Origin: Lachnospiraceae bacterium OF09-6
Lineage (GTDB): Bacteria > Bacillota > Clostridia > Lachnospirales > Lachnospiraceae
Direction: 5' to 3'
DNA: 64,000 bases
NCBI GenBank assembly: GCA_003435055.1
Contig: QUMM01000001.1
Location: 248,001-312,000 of the forward strand
This document shows positions 39,179 to 48,892 of this stretch, piece after piece. Position 1 is the first letter of the stretch. Every line of letters starts with the position of its first letter. Position numbers and translations under genes: made by a program. The notes under the pieces are model-generated. The model was not told where the DNA came from. It searched no databases and saw only the letters and a program-made list of their open reading frames with translations.

Positions 39179-39640
39179 TTATACAAATTCCGCCTTTAAT
39201 GCTCTCTGAATATTCTCTGGGCAAAATCCCTTTCTTGCCAGGAATGCATACATCTTCTGCTTCTCTTTCAGATCTGCAGATTCTGGATTATAATGTCTCT
39301 TTTCCATCCATCTGGCAATCTGTTCTTCTTCAGGAACCTCTCCCGTCACCTCGAAAGCTTCCTGTATCAGTTCCTTATCAACACCCTTCTGATACAGTTC
39401 CTGCTCAATCTGTCTTCTGCTCTTTCTGGATCTCATTGCTTCTATGTACTTACAGGCATATTTGCCATCATCCACATAATGAAAGCTTTTCACATAGTCA
39501 ATGGCGATATCCATCTCTTCCTGTGTATACTCTGTCTTACCTGCTGTCAGCTTCTGCCGAAGTTCTTTCTCCGTATAGTCCCGTTTCTCCAGCAGATGCA
39601 TACAGCGAAGCTTCGCCCTTTTTTGCATATCATATGCCAT
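39179..39640 (-). CDS. recX: RecX regulatory protein
   Basis: Binds RecA filaments and limits their activity. 153 aa, made of three-helix repeats: CMHLLEKRDYTEKELRQKL, IDYVKSFHYVDDGKYACKYIEAMRSRKSRRQIEQELYQKG and MYAFLARKGFCPENIQRAL. The start is 7 bases after the recA stop, with the ribosome site GAGGA overlapping the recA end, so the two are coupled. Confidence 0.92.
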   Translation of the reverse strand: MAYDMQKRAKLRCMHLLEKRDYTEKELRQKLTAGKTEYTQEEMDIAIDYVKSFHYVDDGKYACKYIEAMRSRKSRRQIEQELYQKGVDKELIQEAFEVTGEVPEEEQIARWMEKRHYNPESADLKEKQKMYAFLARKGFCPENIQRALKAEFV

Positions 39641-39646
39641 CGCGAA

Positions 39647-40696
39647 TTATTCCTCTTCCGCTTCTGATACAGTGGAAGCCGATGCATTCTGTTCCGCAGC
39701 TGCTCCCTGAAGGCCATAATGTTCACGAACCTTGCTCTCTGCATCTGCCATCACGTCTGGATGATCTCTTAAGTACTGCTTCGCATTCTCACGCCCCTGG
39801 CCAATCTTCTCACCATTGTATGCATACCATGCGCCACTCTTGTTAATAATTCCAAGATTAGCCGCCAGATCCAACACATCTCCTTCTCTGGAGATACCTT
39901 CTCCGAACATAATATCAAACTCTGCTTCCTTGAATGGCGGAGCGATCTTGTTCTTCACCACTTTGATTCTGGTACGGTTACCAATCATCTCTCCAGCCTG
40001 CTTCAGTGTCTCAATTCTACGTACATCCATACGTACAGAGGAATAAAACTTCAGTGCACGGCCACCGGTAGTCGTCTCCGGATTACCAAACATGACTCCC
40101 ACCTTTTCACGCAGCTGATTGATAAAAATCACGGTACAATTGGTCTTGCTGATACATGCAGTCAGCTTTCTCAGCGCCTGTGACATCAGACGTGCCTGCA
40201 GACCCACATGGGAATCTCCCATGTCCCCATCAATCTCTGCCTTCGGTACCAGTGCTGCCACAGAGTCCACAATGATGATATCTACCGCTCCGGAACGCAC
40301 CAGTGTCTCGGTAATCTCCAGGGCCTGTTCCCCATTGTCTGGCTGTGAAATATATAAATTGTCAATATCTACTCCTATCTTGGATGCATAGACAGGATCC
40401 AGTGCATGCTCTGCATCGATGAACCCGGCTACACCACCCCTCTTCTGTACCTCAGCCACCATATGAAGTGCTACCGTCGTCTTACCACTGGACTCCGGAC
40501 CGTATACTTCAATCACACGTCCTTTCGGAATTCCCCCAAGTCCCAGTGCGATATCCAGGCTCAGGGAACCAGTAGGAATGGTCTCAACATTCATATTATT
40601 GCTGGAATCTCCCAGTTTCATAACAGATCCTTTTCCAAACTGCTTCTCTATCTGTGACAGAGCGGCATCCAGTGCCTTCTGCTTCTCATCATTCAT
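39647..40696 (-). CDS. recA: Recombinase RecA
   Basis: Central recombinase and SOS coprotease, 349 aa. Walker A is [13 protein letters not shown] near residue 66, Walker B is [20 protein letters not shown] near 140, and the L2 loop [26 protein letters not shown] is intact. The C-terminal tail is acidic (SEAEEE). A promoter and an SOS box lie directly upstream, and recX follows in the same transcript. Confidence 0.98.
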   Translation of the reverse strand: MNDEKQKALDAALSQIEKQFGKGSVMKLGDSSNNMNVETIPTGSLSLDIALGLGGIPKGRVIEVYGPESSGKTTVALHMVAEVQKRGGVAGFIDAEHALDPVYASKIGVDIDNLYISQPDNGEQALEITETLVRSGAVDIIIVDSVAALVPKAEIDGDMGDSHVGLQARLMSQALRKLTACISKTNCTVIFINQLREKVGVMFGNPETTTGGRALKFYSSVRMDVRRIETLKQAGEMIGNRTRIKVVKNKIAPPFKEAEFDIMFGEGISREGDVLDLAANLGIINKSGAWYAYNGEKIGQGRENAKQYLRDHPDVMADAESKVREHYGLQGAAAEQNASASTVSEAEEE

Positions 40697-40715
40697 TTTC
40701 TCAACGCTCCTGACT

Positions 40716-40729
40716 CGAACTTATGTTCG
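40716..40729 (-). promoter_or_regulatory. LexA (SOS) box of recA
   Basis: CGAAC-TTAT-GTTCG is a perfect match to the Gram-positive LexA operator (CGAAC-N4-GTTCG). It lies just downstream of the recA -10 box, so LexA would block transcription. Confidence 0.93.
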
Positions 40730-40742
40730 TTTTTCTAGATTT

Positions 40743-40771
40743 ATACTATATGATTTCCCGCCAAATGTCAA
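40743..40771 (-). promoter_or_regulatory. Promoter of recA
   Basis: On the minus strand TTGACA (40766-40771) and TAGTAT (40743-40748), 17 bases apart, 14 bases ahead of the LexA box. Confidence 0.85.
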
Positions 40772-40809
40772 CTGGAAGATCTGATATTTTTTCTGTGACT
40801 TTCTCTCAC

Positions 40810-40936
40810 AAAAAACATCCTGCAAAACCGTGGCAGTGAACAGTAACATATAGAAACTGACTGCTCTTATCTTCTTATTCTTTTACATCTGATGGAGAAC
40901 CTGCGGCGAATGCCGCGACAGAATTAATGTGAATTG
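40810..40936 (-). ncRNA. Candidate small non-coding RNA upstream of recA
   Basis: A strong promoter (40942-40971) fires into about 125 bases with no credible frame. The stretch has a hairpin GCGGC/GCCGC near its 5' end (about 40907-40920), a CGCGGCA segment able to pair with TGCCACG near the 3' end (one mismatch), and then six T (40810-40815). It could be a free RNA or the leader of a second recA transcript. I do not recognise the family. Confidence 0.4.
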
Positions 40937-40941
40937 CATTT

Positions 40942-40971
40942 ATCATAGCAATCTTTTCTCCGTTCTGTCAA
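40942..40971 (-). promoter_or_regulatory. Strong promoter not attached to a gene
   Basis: On the minus strand TTGACA (40966-40971) and TATGAT (40942-40947) are 18 bases apart, about 245 bases upstream of the recA start and separate from the SOS-controlled promoter. Confidence 0.7.
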
Positions 40972-41001
40972 GGAGTTTCCATCGACAGGATTCGATGCGC
41001 T

Positions 41002-41673
41002 CTATCTCTTTTCTACAATTTCTCCCTGTTTCTTGTAGATGCTGTTCGCTCTGATCACCCCACGCACACAGGAGGTTGGATAAATCTGTGCATTTCTGCC
41101 CACTACAGTACCAGGATTCAGTACCGAATTACATCCTACTTCCACACAGTCTCCCAGCATGGCACCGAACTTCTTCAGCCCAGTCGGAATCTGATCTTCC
41201 CCGTCCTTTACTACCACCAGTGTTTTATCTGATTTTACATTGGAAGTAATACTTCCTGCTCCCATGTGTGCCCGGTATCCAAGGATGGAATCGCCCACAT
41301 AATTATAGTGCGGAACCTGTACTTTGTTAAACAATACCACATTTTTCAGTTCTGTAGAGTTGCCGACTACAGCGCCCTCTCCTACAATGGCATTTCCACG
41401 GATAAATGCGCAGTGACGAATCTCACTCTCTTTTCCAATGATCGCCGGTCCGTTAATGTAAGCTGTTGGTGCTACTTTTGCACTTTTGGCAACCCATACG
41501 TTTTCTCCCCGTTTTTCATATTCCTCACTGCTTAACTGATTGCCCAGCTCCACAATAAATGCGCTGATCTTTGGCAGTACTTCCCATGGATAGGTCGCAC
41601 CTTCAAAAAGCTTTCCTGCAATTGTTTCTTCCAGATTGTATAAATTACTGATTTTTGCTGCTTCGATTTCCAT
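41002..41673 (-). CDS. Left-handed beta-helix (hexapeptide-repeat) transferase
   Basis: A 223-aa protein with an N-terminal helical cap (EIEAAKISNLYNLEETIAGKLFEG) and hexapeptide repeats from about 60 to 215 (VWVAKSAKVAPTAYINGPAIIGKESEIRHCAFIRGNAIVGEGAVVGN). It resembles the acyltransferase end of GlmU-type enzymes and is often labelled UDP-GlcNAc pyrophosphorylase-like, but the nucleotidyltransferase signature is absent. It follows topB by 21 bases on the same strand. Confidence 0.8.
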   Translation of the reverse strand: MEIEAAKISNLYNLEETIAGKLFEGATYPWEVLPKISAFIVELGNQLSSEEYEKRGENVWVAKSAKVAPTAYINGPAIIGKESEIRHCAFIRGNAIVGEGAVVGNSTELKNVVLFNKVQVPHYNYVGDSILGYRAHMGAGSITSNVKSDKTLVVVKDGEDQIPTGLKKFGAMLGDCVEVGCNSVLNPGTVVGRNAQIYPTSCVRGVIRANSIYKKQGEIVEKR

Positions 41674-41694
41674 TTGTTTTTCCTCCTACTACTA

Positions 41695-43719
41695 CTATTT
41701 CTTTTTTCGTGTAACGGCAGTCCTCTTTACAGTTCCCTGCTTTCCACCTGCAGGATAATATTGTGCAGATGCATCAAAGTATTCCCGCAATGCAATATGT
41801 TGGTTCATATGTAATACCGCATCGGTTCTGGTGCGGACAAAATGATTCAGCTTCGTCATATACTCGTCTGATGTGATGGTTCCTTCTGCCACATAAGTCA
41901 ACCCTTTCTCCCAGCTTGCCGTCAGTTCCGGATTCAAAAGCGAACGAATGGATACACTCACCACATCAAAGATCATTTCACCCAGAAGTGTAGGTGTCAG
42001 AATCTGTGTATTTTTGTTTAATGCTATATACTGGTTGGAGATCAGTTTTTTCAGAATCTCCGCACGGGTGGCACTGGTTCCGATTCCACTTCCTTTGATC
42101 TGCTCTCTCAGCTCTTCATCTTCGATCAGCTGTCCGGCATTTTCCATAGCAAGAATCATAGAACCAGAATTGTACCGCTTCGGCGGTGCTGTCTCCCCTT
42201 CTTTGATCTCCAGACCTTTTACCAGAAGCACACTGCCCTTTTTCAGATTCTGAAGCCGGGTCAGAAGATGCTGGTCTGTCTGTTCTTCCCCGCTCTTCTT
42301 TCCATTTATCACTTTCAGATACCCTTCTTTTTCCAGTACACGACAGGCAGAAAAGAATCGTTCTTTTCCAATCATCGTCACCAGCGAGACTTTCTTATAG
42401 ACTGCTGCCGGATAAAAAATACTCAGAAAACGTCTGGCAATCAGCTCGTATACCTTTGCAGAACGTGCTGACACACTTCGCAGTGCTCCCAGCCCCTGAC
42501 CAGTGGGAATGATCGCATAATGGTCCGTGATCTGTTTATCATTAACATATCTGGTGGATGCAATTTTTTTATAATTCCCCTGTTCCAGTACTTCCGCTGC
42601 AAAGCTCCCGGTTGGTTCAAATCCACACAGTCCCTTAAGATTCTTATGAATCTCTTTTGTTACTGCAGTCGAAAGTACTCTGGCATCGGTTCTCGGATAG
42701 GTCACCAGCTTTTTCTCATACAGTTCCTGCACAATCTTCAATGTCTCATCCGGACTGATCTTAAACAGCCTGGAACATTCATTCTGAAGTTCTGCCAGAT
42801 TAAAAAGCAGCGGTGGATTCTTATTTTCATTTTTCCGTTCGATTTTTTCCACAACTGCCTGAAATGGCTGTGCCTGGGAAAGTACACGAATCAGTTCTTC
42901 CGCATCGTTTTTCTCTTTGAACCCATTTTCTTTGTACAGCTTCGGTGACTGATACCAGGCAGATCCTTCCACTGCCCGGAATTCCCCTTCCAGGGTACTT
43001 CCCTGGCAGTCTAATGTACTGACTACACGATAAAACGGAGTCTTGACAAACTGTCTTATTTCCCGTTCTCTTCGCACAATCATTCCCAGAACACAGGTCA
43101 TCACCCTTCCCACTGAAATTACCGTATAACGGGTATTCAGATAATTCGAAATCACATTTCCATATTTTAATGATAAAAGTCTGGAAAAATTGATACCCAT
43201 CAGATAGTCTTCTTTTGCACGCAGATAGGCTGCATCCCCCAGGTTGTCATATTCAGACAGATCCTTTGCTGTCTCTATTCCACGCAGAATTTCTTCTTCA
43301 GTCTGAGAATCGATCCAGACACGTTTTCTCTTTTTCTTCTGAATATCTACTTTAGCCTGTTGTTCTACCAGACGGTAAATATATTCTCCTTCCCGTCCGG
43401 AGTCGGTACAGACATAGATGGTATCTACATCTGGCCGGTTCAGCAGGCTACTGACGATTTTAAACTGCTTTTCCACCTGTGGAATCACTTCATACAGAAA
43501 CTTTTCCGGTAAAAAAGGAAGTGTCGCCAGGCTCCACTTCTTATATTTTTCATCATAGACTTCCGGATAACTCATAGTGACCAGATGTCCTACACACCAG
43601 GTCACTATAGCTGTATCACTCTCCAGGAAGCCATCTTTTCTTGTGGTATTTACTTTCAGTGCTTTTGCAAATTCCTGCGCAACACTTGGTTTTTCAGCGA
43701 TAAATAACGCCTTTCCCAT
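41695..43719 (-). CDS. topB: DNA topoisomerase III
   Basis: Type IA topoisomerase, 674 aa, that decatenates DNA. The TOPRIM domain opens KALFIAEKPSVAQEFAKAL, with the acidic YVCTDSGREGEYIYRLV site near residue 105. The catalytic tyrosine lies in LVTYPRTDARVLS near 315. GIGTSATRAEILKKLISNQYI and LTPTLLGEMIFDVV follow. No zinc finger follows. ATG at 43719 has GGGGTG upstream. Confidence 0.95.
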   Translation of the reverse strand: MGKALFIAEKPSVAQEFAKALKVNTTRKDGFLESDTAIVTWCVGHLVTMSYPEVYDEKYKKWSLATLPFLPEKFLYEVIPQVEKQFKIVSSLLNRPDVDTIYVCTDSGREGEYIYRLVEQQAKVDIQKKKRKRVWIDSQTEEEILRGIETAKDLSEYDNLGDAAYLRAKEDYLMGINFSRLLSLKYGNVISNYLNTRYTVISVGRVMTCVLGMIVRREREIRQFVKTPFYRVVSTLDCQGSTLEGEFRAVEGSAWYQSPKLYKENGFKEKNDAEELIRVLSQAQPFQAVVEKIERKNENKNPPLLFNLAELQNECSRLFKISPDETLKIVQELYEKKLVTYPRTDARVLSTAVTKEIHKNLKGLCGFEPTGSFAAEVLEQGNYKKIASTRYVNDKQITDHYAIIPTGQGLGALRSVSARSAKVYELIARRFLSIFYPAAVYKKVSLVTMIGKERFFSACRVLEKEGYLKVINGKKSGEEQTDQHLLTRLQNLKKGSVLLVKGLEIKEGETAPPKRYNSGSMILAMENAGQLIEDEELREQIKGSGIGTSATRAEILKKLISNQYIALNKNTQILTPTLLGEMIFDVVSVSIRSLLNPELTASWEKGLTYVAEGTITSDEYMTKLNHFVRTRTDAVLHMNQHIALREYFDASAQYYPAGGKQGTVKRTAVTRKKK

Positions 43720-43751
43720 TTTTCACCCCTATTCTGGAAAAATATGATCAT

Positions 43752-43790
43752 AACTGTTCCGTACCTTCACAGTGGATTCTGAATAGTTAC
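43752..43790. repeat. Small palindromic repeat, copy A
   Basis: An imperfect palindrome, AACTGTTCCGTACC...TGAATAGTTAC, overlapping the stop of the ABC permease gene. It shares CTGTTC-GTA-CTTCACAG and TGG-TTCTGAA-AGTTAC with the element at 60428-60471, which is about 5 bases longer in the middle. Confidence 0.55.
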
Positions 43791-44500
43791 TTAATATCAT
43801 TAAAAAATTCCCTGTTTCCGAAAAAGAAACAGATCAGCCCGATTGCCAGCAGAACTGCGCTTCCGATCAGTGCCAGTATGGATTCCTGTGCAAACCATGC
43901 CTGACAGTACAGACTGAATATCGTTACATACTTTAAGAAAAACAGCTGATTTACCCAGTAATAGGCTATATAAATGCCATACATTGCCAATGGAATCAAC
44001 ACCGCTGTTCTGATATAACTTTTCAGGTTGCTGCAACGGGCCGACATCCAGTAGCTAAAGCCTGACAGACCTATCTGTAAGCAGCATGCACCTATATTTA
44101 ACAGGATATACTCTTTCTGATTCCACTCTCCGGTGAGCCTGTATACACGAGTCAGGCATCCGAGAAGTGCCGAACACAGAATCAGACATACACCACTTCC
44201 ATAAATCACCGCTGCTTTACTGCGCAGGATCTTATCAGGCTTTATTCCGGTTGCCAGAATCAGATCCATCGTGCCATCTTCTTTACATTTTGTTATTGTT
44301 TCATATGCAAGGATCATCTCCAGCAGCATTGGAATCAAAATCACCGGAATGGTATCCCAGAAAATATCAGAGATCTCTATCAGATTCATTTCGCAGATAC
44401 CAATAGCCAGCAGCATGCTGATCATCTGCAAAAGAAACAGAACCAGAATTCTGAATTTATTAATCTTTAGATCCTGTCTGATAATCGGATTACTAAACAT
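43787..44500 (-). CDS. ABC-2 type transporter permease
   Basis: A 237-aa membrane protein with six predicted helices (FRILVLFLLQMISMLLAIGI, IPVILIPMLLEMILAYETI, GVCLILCSALLGCLTRV and three more), typical of ABC-2 export permeases. ATG at 44500 has GGAGG 8 bases upstream and overlaps the end of the ATPase gene by 8 bases, so translation is coupled. Its substrate is unknown. Confidence 0.8.
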   Translation of the reverse strand: MFSNPIIRQDLKINKFRILVLFLLQMISMLLAIGICEMNLIEISDIFWDTIPVILIPMLLEMILAYETITKCKEDGTMDLILATGIKPDKILRSKAAVIYGSGVCLILCSALLGCLTRVYRLTGEWNQKEYILLNIGACCLQIGLSGFSYWMSARCSNLKSYIRTAVLIPLAMYGIYIAYYWVNQLFFLKYVTIFSLYCQAWFAQESILALIGSAVLLAIGLICFFFGNREFFNDIK

Positions 44501-45377
44501 GAAGTCTGCCTCCATAAATATGTTCAAATGTTTCCTTTAAGGATGTAGGAACCGGCTCGATTTCCGTCACTTCATAGGCTGTTAATGCCTGCAGCAGCGG
44601 CTTTACCGCACCTCTGATTGATACGACTACATTCCGATCCTTCATACTTTTGATCTCAAAATCCTCACCTGCGAACTTCATTGCATTTCTTTCATCATGA
44701 AACTGAATCATATATTCTCTGCACATATTTTCCCTCAGATCCTCGATATCGCCAATATATACCATATTTCCATGATCCAGAAGCCCCACTCTGTCACAGG
44801 TCATATCTATGCAGTTCACATCATCCGATGCCAGCAGCACCATATGCTCCTTTTCTTTTTCTTCCAGAATAATGTCAATCAGTACACTGCGGCTCTTGGG
44901 ATCCAGATGATGAAAAGGCTGATCCAGCAGCACCACCTGAGGATTATGCTGCAAGGCACAGATAATCCCTGTTTTTTTTACATCTGACGAGATCATCTTT
45001 CCGATCTTCTGATCTACATCCAGGTTCAGTCTGGCTGCCAGTTCAAACAGCCGTTCCAGATTCTTCACCCCTCGCATCTGTGCCATAGACTTCAGGAACT
45101 GTCTTCCGGTCAGCTCTGACGGTAATCTCAGATTCTGCGGCAGATACCCTGTAATCCTACGAAGGGAAAGGCTGGCTTTCGCACAGTCTTTCCCATTCAT
45201 TGCACATCTTCCCTTAGTTGCTTCTTCAAATCCCATAAGCATACGAAGCGCTGTGGTTTTTCCGGATCCAGCCGGGCCAAGCAGCCCAAACACTTCTCCT
45301 TCTTCTACTTCAAATGAGAAATCATAGATTCCTTTTCCAGGTCCATAACTTCTGGTAAGATTTTTAAATCGTATCAT
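44493..45377 (-). CDS. ABC transporter ATP-binding protein with degenerate catalytic motifs
   Basis: 294 aa, partner of the permease that overlaps its end. Walker A is intact (GLLGPAGSGKTTALRM). The signature, normally LSGGQ-like, reads ISSDVKK. Walker B ends LLDQP instead of LLDEP, so the catalytic Glu is Gln. The H-loop position reads LLASDD instead of SSHD, replacing His by Asp. ATP binding is expected, but hydrolysis should be weak or absent. The frame is intact and the C-terminal extension is normal, so this is not simple decay. The ribosome site is weak. Confidence 0.85.
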   Translation of the reverse strand: MIRFKNLTRSYGPGKGIYDFSFEVEEGEVFGLLGPAGSGKTTALRMLMGFEEATKGRCAMNGKDCAKASLSLRRITGYLPQNLRLPSELTGRQFLKSMAQMRGVKNLERLFELAARLNLDVDQKIGKMISSDVKKTGIICALQHNPQVVLLDQPFHHLDPKSRSVLIDIILEEKEKEHMVLLASDDVNCIDMTCDRVGLLDHGNMVYIGDIEDLRENMCREYMIQFHDERNAMKFAGEDFEIKSMKDRNVVVSIRGAVKPLLQALTAYEVTEIEPVPTSLKETFEHIYGGRLHV

Positions 45378-45399
45378 TGAACCATCTATGCTCCATACT

Positions 45400-46514
45400 T
45401 TATGCTGACAGGCGCGAACCTGTCTGCGTTTTTATTTTCTGGTTATATACTAATGCTTTCAGACTTTCTGCGCAGAGAACAGCTCCTCCTGCTGCTCCTC
45501 TTACGGTATTGTGTGACAGACCGATGAACTTATAGTCATATACCGTGTCTTCACGAAGACGTCCGATCGAGATTCCCATACCATTTTCATAGTTCACATC
45601 TTCCTTAACCTGTGGACGGTTGTCTTCTTCCATATAACGGATGAACTGTTTTGGTGCACTTGGAAGCTCTTTTTCCTGCGGAAGCCCCTTGAAGTTCACC
45701 AGTTTTTCAATCAGCTGTTCTTTGGTCGGTTTCTTTCTGAATTTTACAAATACCGCTGCGGTATGTCCGTTCAGAACTGGTACACGTACGCACTGGCAGG
45801 TAATCACTGGCTCTTCTGCCTTTACAATCACACCATCTTTTACTTCCCCTAAGATTCTCAGTGTTCCTGCTCGGACTTCTCTTCTTCTCCGCCGATATAT
45901 GGAATCACGTTCTCGATCATTTCCGGCCATTCTTTAAAGGTCTTTCCTGCACCGGAAATCGCCTGATATGTGGTAGCTACCACTTCATATGGCTCAAACT
46001 CTCTCCATGCAGCCAGACATGGCGCATAACTCTGGATTGAACAGTTAGGTTTTACTGCAATAAAGCCTCTTGTAGTTCCCAGACGTTTTTTCTGGGATTC
46101 GATTACTTTAAAATGCTCTGCATTGATCTCCGGAATCACCATTGGCACATCCGGAGTCCATCTGTGGGCACTGTTATTGGAAACAACCGGTGTCTCTGTC
46201 TTTGCATATTCTTCTTCAATCGCTTTGATCTCGTCTTTGGACATATCTACTGCTGAGAAAACGAAATCTACGCTTGCAGCTACTTTTTCCACATCGTTTA
46301 CATTCATAACAACGATATTTTTTACTGCTTCCGGCATCGGTGTATCCATTTTCCATCTTCCACCAACTGCTTCTTCGTATGTCTTTCCAGCACTTCTTGG
46401 GCTGGCTGCCAGTGTTACTACTTCAAACCATGGATGATTCTCCAGCAGAGAAATAAATCTCTGTCCTACCATACCGGTAGCTCCTAAAATGCCGACTCTT
46501 AATTTTTCGCTCAT
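45400..46514 (-). CDS. asd: Aspartate-semialdehyde dehydrogenase, frameshifted in this sequence
   Basis: Second step of the aspartate pathway to lysine, methionine and threonine. The NADP loop is VGILGATGMVGQRF. The catalytic Cys lies in VKPNCSIQSY near residue 145 and QAISGAGKTFKEWPEM follows. HNTVRGAAGGAVLCAE near the end is the last conserved block. Frame is lost near 45863: one C is missing (GAACACTGA for GAACCACTGA), and repair joins EEKSEQEPLRILGEVKDG, giving about 371 aa. ATG at 46514 is chosen for its AGGAGAGGAG site. An essential gene, so the shift is probably a sequence error. Confidence 0.88.
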
Positions 46515-46546
46515 AATATTCTCCTCTCCTGTAACCTGTAGTATCA

Positions 46547-47947
46547 TCATTTCTCTGTGTGCATCGCAGGATACTCTTTTAAATATGCTTCGTTTATTGC
46601 AATCACTTTCTTCATGGACTCTTCCGATGGTGCGCCAATGGTCTGACGTTTTTCTACACAGGTCTTCATGCTGATTGCCTCATAAATATCATCTTCAAAT
46701 ACCGGGCTGATCGCCTTGTATTCTTCCAGTGACATGTCATCCAGAGAAATATTCTTATCAATGCAGTACAATACCAGACGTCCTACAATACCATGTGCAT
46801 CACGGAATGGTACCCCATGGTTTACCAGATAATCAGCCGCATCTGTTGCATTGGTAAATCCGTTTTTCGCACTGTTTTCCATTACATCCTTACGGAACTT
46901 CATCGTGGAAATCATGCCGGTAAACAATGCCAGACAGCCTTTGGTCGTGTCGATTGCGTCAAAGGTCAGTTCTTTATCTTCCTGCATATCTTTATTGTAG
47001 GCAAGCGGAAGTCCTTTCATTGTTGTCAGAATAGAAGTCAGGGCGCCATAGACACGTCCGGTCTTTCCTCTTACCAGCTCTGCAATATCCGGGTTCTTTT
47101 TCTGTGGCATGATACTGCTTCCGGTACTGTAGGCATCGTCAATCTCCACAAACCGATACTCATTGGTATTCCAAATAATAATCTCTTCACAGAATCTGCT
47201 CAGATGCATCATGATCGTAGATAATGCAGATAACAGTTCGATTACATAATCTCTGTCTGCAACGGAATCCATACTGTTCCATGTTGGTCCATCAAATCCC
47301 AGCAGTTCTGCTGTATATTCACGATCCAGCGGATACGTGGTACCTGCCAGTGCGCCGCTTCCCAGCGGGCAGTAATTCATACGATGATAAATATCTTTCA
47401 GTCTCTGACGGTCTCTCTTGAACATCTCAAAATAAGCCCCCAGATGATGAGCCAGCGTAATTGGCTGCGCCTTCTGCAGATGGGTAAATCCTGGCATATA
47501 AGTGCCGGTATGTTCCTTCATCATCTTTAATAAGGTATCCAGAAGCTTCTTTACCAGACCATCCATCTCTACAATCTCATCTCTGGTGTACAGCTTCATA
47601 TCCAGTGCTACCTGATCATTTCTGCTGCGTCCGGTATGCAGCTTTTTACCTGCATCTCCGATACGGTCAATCAGATTGGCTTCCACAAAACTGTGGATAT
47701 CTTCGTATTCTTCTGTAATCTGCAAGGTGCCATTTTCTACATCTCTTAAAATAGACTCCAGTCCCTGCAGAATCTGTTCTTTTTCTTCTTCTGTCAGAAT
47801 TTTCTGTTTAGCCAGCATCTTCACATGTGCCTTGCTGCCTTCGATATCCTGACGATAAAACTTGCGGTCAAAAGAGATGGATGCATTAAAGTTATATACC
47901 AGCTTATCGGTCTCTTTTGTAAAGCGCCCGCCCCAAAGTTGTGCCAT
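46547..47947 (-). CDS. argH: Argininosuccinate lyase
   Basis: Last step of arginine synthesis, cleaving argininosuccinate into arginine and fumarate. 466 aa. [10 protein letters not shown] is the N-terminal block, [11 protein letters not shown] and [16 protein letters not shown] contain active-site residues, and [27 protein letters not shown] is the fumarase/aspartase superfamily signature with the catalytic Ser. It lies 32 bases upstream of asd on the same strand. Ribosome site AGAGGAAG precedes ATG at 47947. Confidence 0.97.
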   Translation of the reverse strand: MAQLWGGRFTKETDKLVYNFNASISFDRKFYRQDIEGSKAHVKMLAKQKILTEEEKEQILQGLESILRDVENGTLQITEEYEDIHSFVEANLIDRIGDAGKKLHTGRSRNDQVALDMKLYTRDEIVEMDGLVKKLLDTLLKMMKEHTGTYMPGFTHLQKAQPITLAHHLGAYFEMFKRDRQRLKDIYHRMNYCPLGSGALAGTTYPLDREYTAELLGFDGPTWNSMDSVADRDYVIELLSALSTIMMHLSRFCEEIIIWNTNEYRFVEIDDAYSTGSSIMPQKKNPDIAELVRGKTGRVYGALTSILTTMKGLPLAYNKDMQEDKELTFDAIDTTKGCLALFTGMISTMKFRKDVMENSAKNGFTNATDAADYLVNHGVPFRDAHGIVGRLVLYCIDKNISLDDMSLEEYKAISPVFEDDIYEAISMKTCVEKRQTIGAPSEESMKKVIAINEAYLKEYPAMHTEK

Positions 47948-48081
47948 ATTTCTTCCTCTTCTATTGTTTCTTTTTTATTTTCATTTCTGATACACGGCTT
48001 GCTTCTCTGTTTCACAGTTTCCACAGTCCTTGTATCAGAATAGCATACTTTTTTTCCCGTATCAAGCCAGAGTCTGGAAAA

Positions 48082-48708
48082 TCACTGTTTTTCCTCCCGT
48101 TCTCTTTTCGAAAATACGCATCCGCAATAATTCTGCCTGTACATACCATACTTTGCTGACAGCTCCACCGAACGCTTATATCCGTTCTTCTTCTTAAAAT
48201 CAGATGGCAGCCAGGTAACTCCCAGCTCTCTGCTTATCTGTTCTCCCACTTCATTTAAGACTTCCGCATTTTTCAATGGACTGATGGTCAGTGTAGTCGT
48301 CATATAATCTGCCCCGATCTTTTTTGCTTCTTCGGCTGCCCGCCGCAGTCTGAGTGAAAAACAGACACGGCACCTCTCCCCTCCTTCTGGCTCTTTTTCC
48401 AGACCTTTGACCGCCTCATAATATTCTTCGGGATGAAATTCTCCTTCCAGAAATGAGATCGGATGCTTCACCGGAAGCTGTTCGATAAAATGCTGCTGTT
48501 CTTTTACCCGTTTGTAATACTCTTCTTCCGGATAAATATTCGGATTATAATAAAATACGGTGATGGAAAAGTATTCCGACAGATACTCCAGCACATAACT
48601 GCTACACGGAGCACAACAACTGTGCAGCAATAGGATCGGAACCTTATCTTCTTTCTGGTTTTCTGTAAGGATCTGATCCAGTTCTTTCTGATAATTTCGT
48701 TTATTCAT
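48082..48708 (-). CDS. queH: Epoxyqueuosine reductase QueH
   Basis: Iron-sulfur enzyme for the last step of queuosine synthesis in tRNA, replacing QueG. 208 aa. LLHSCCAPCSSYVLEYL near residue 25, GGERCRVCFSLRLRRAA near 105 and QNYCGCVFSKRE near the end supply the cluster cysteines. YNPNIYPEEEYYKR is the family block. ATG at 48708 is the first residue of the conserved region; a weak AGAAAG lies upstream and the longer frame starts in the MarR promoter. Confidence 0.93.
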   Translation of the reverse strand: MNKRNYQKELDQILTENQKEDKVPILLLHSCCAPCSSYVLEYLSEYFSITVFYYNPNIYPEEEYYKRVKEQQHFIEQLPVKHPISFLEGEFHPEEYYEAVKGLEKEPEGGERCRVCFSLRLRRAAEEAKKIGADYMTTTLTISPLKNAEVLNEVGEQISRELGVTWLPSDFKKKNGYKRSVELSAKYGMYRQNYCGCVFSKREREEKQ

Positions 48709-48786
48709 AGCAACTTTTCTTTCTTTTATATTCTCCACCCCAGTATAGACATATTTCCTGCAAACTGCAAGAAACATATTTTTATC

Positions 48787-48815
48787 TTGACAATTATTTA
48801 TTCCTGCGCTATTAT
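48787..48815 (+). promoter_or_regulatory. Promoter of the MarR-ABC operon
   Basis: TTGACA (48787-48792) and TATTAT (48810-48815), 17 bases apart. Confidence 0.75.
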
Positions 48816-48824
48816 AATGTTCGT

Positions 48825-48868
48825 TTTCTAACAATTAGGTTTCTAACAATTAGATTTCTAACAATTAA
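48825..48868 (+). promoter_or_regulatory. Three phased operator-like palindromes
   Basis: TTTCTAACAATTAG occurs at 48825-48838 and 48840-48853, and with one change at 48855-48868, a strict 15-base period. Each unit holds the palindrome CTAA-CAA-TTAG (last one CTAA-CAA-TTAA). They lie between the -10 box and the MarR ribosome site, the expected place for autorepression. Confidence 0.7.
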
Positions 48869-48892
48869 TTTCTCAGAAAATGAGGTGATTTT

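Noticed and set aside
48825..48868. CRISPR-like repeat array
   Set aside because: The three 14-base repeats have one-base spacers, so they are phased operators or tandem repeats, not repeat-spacer units.
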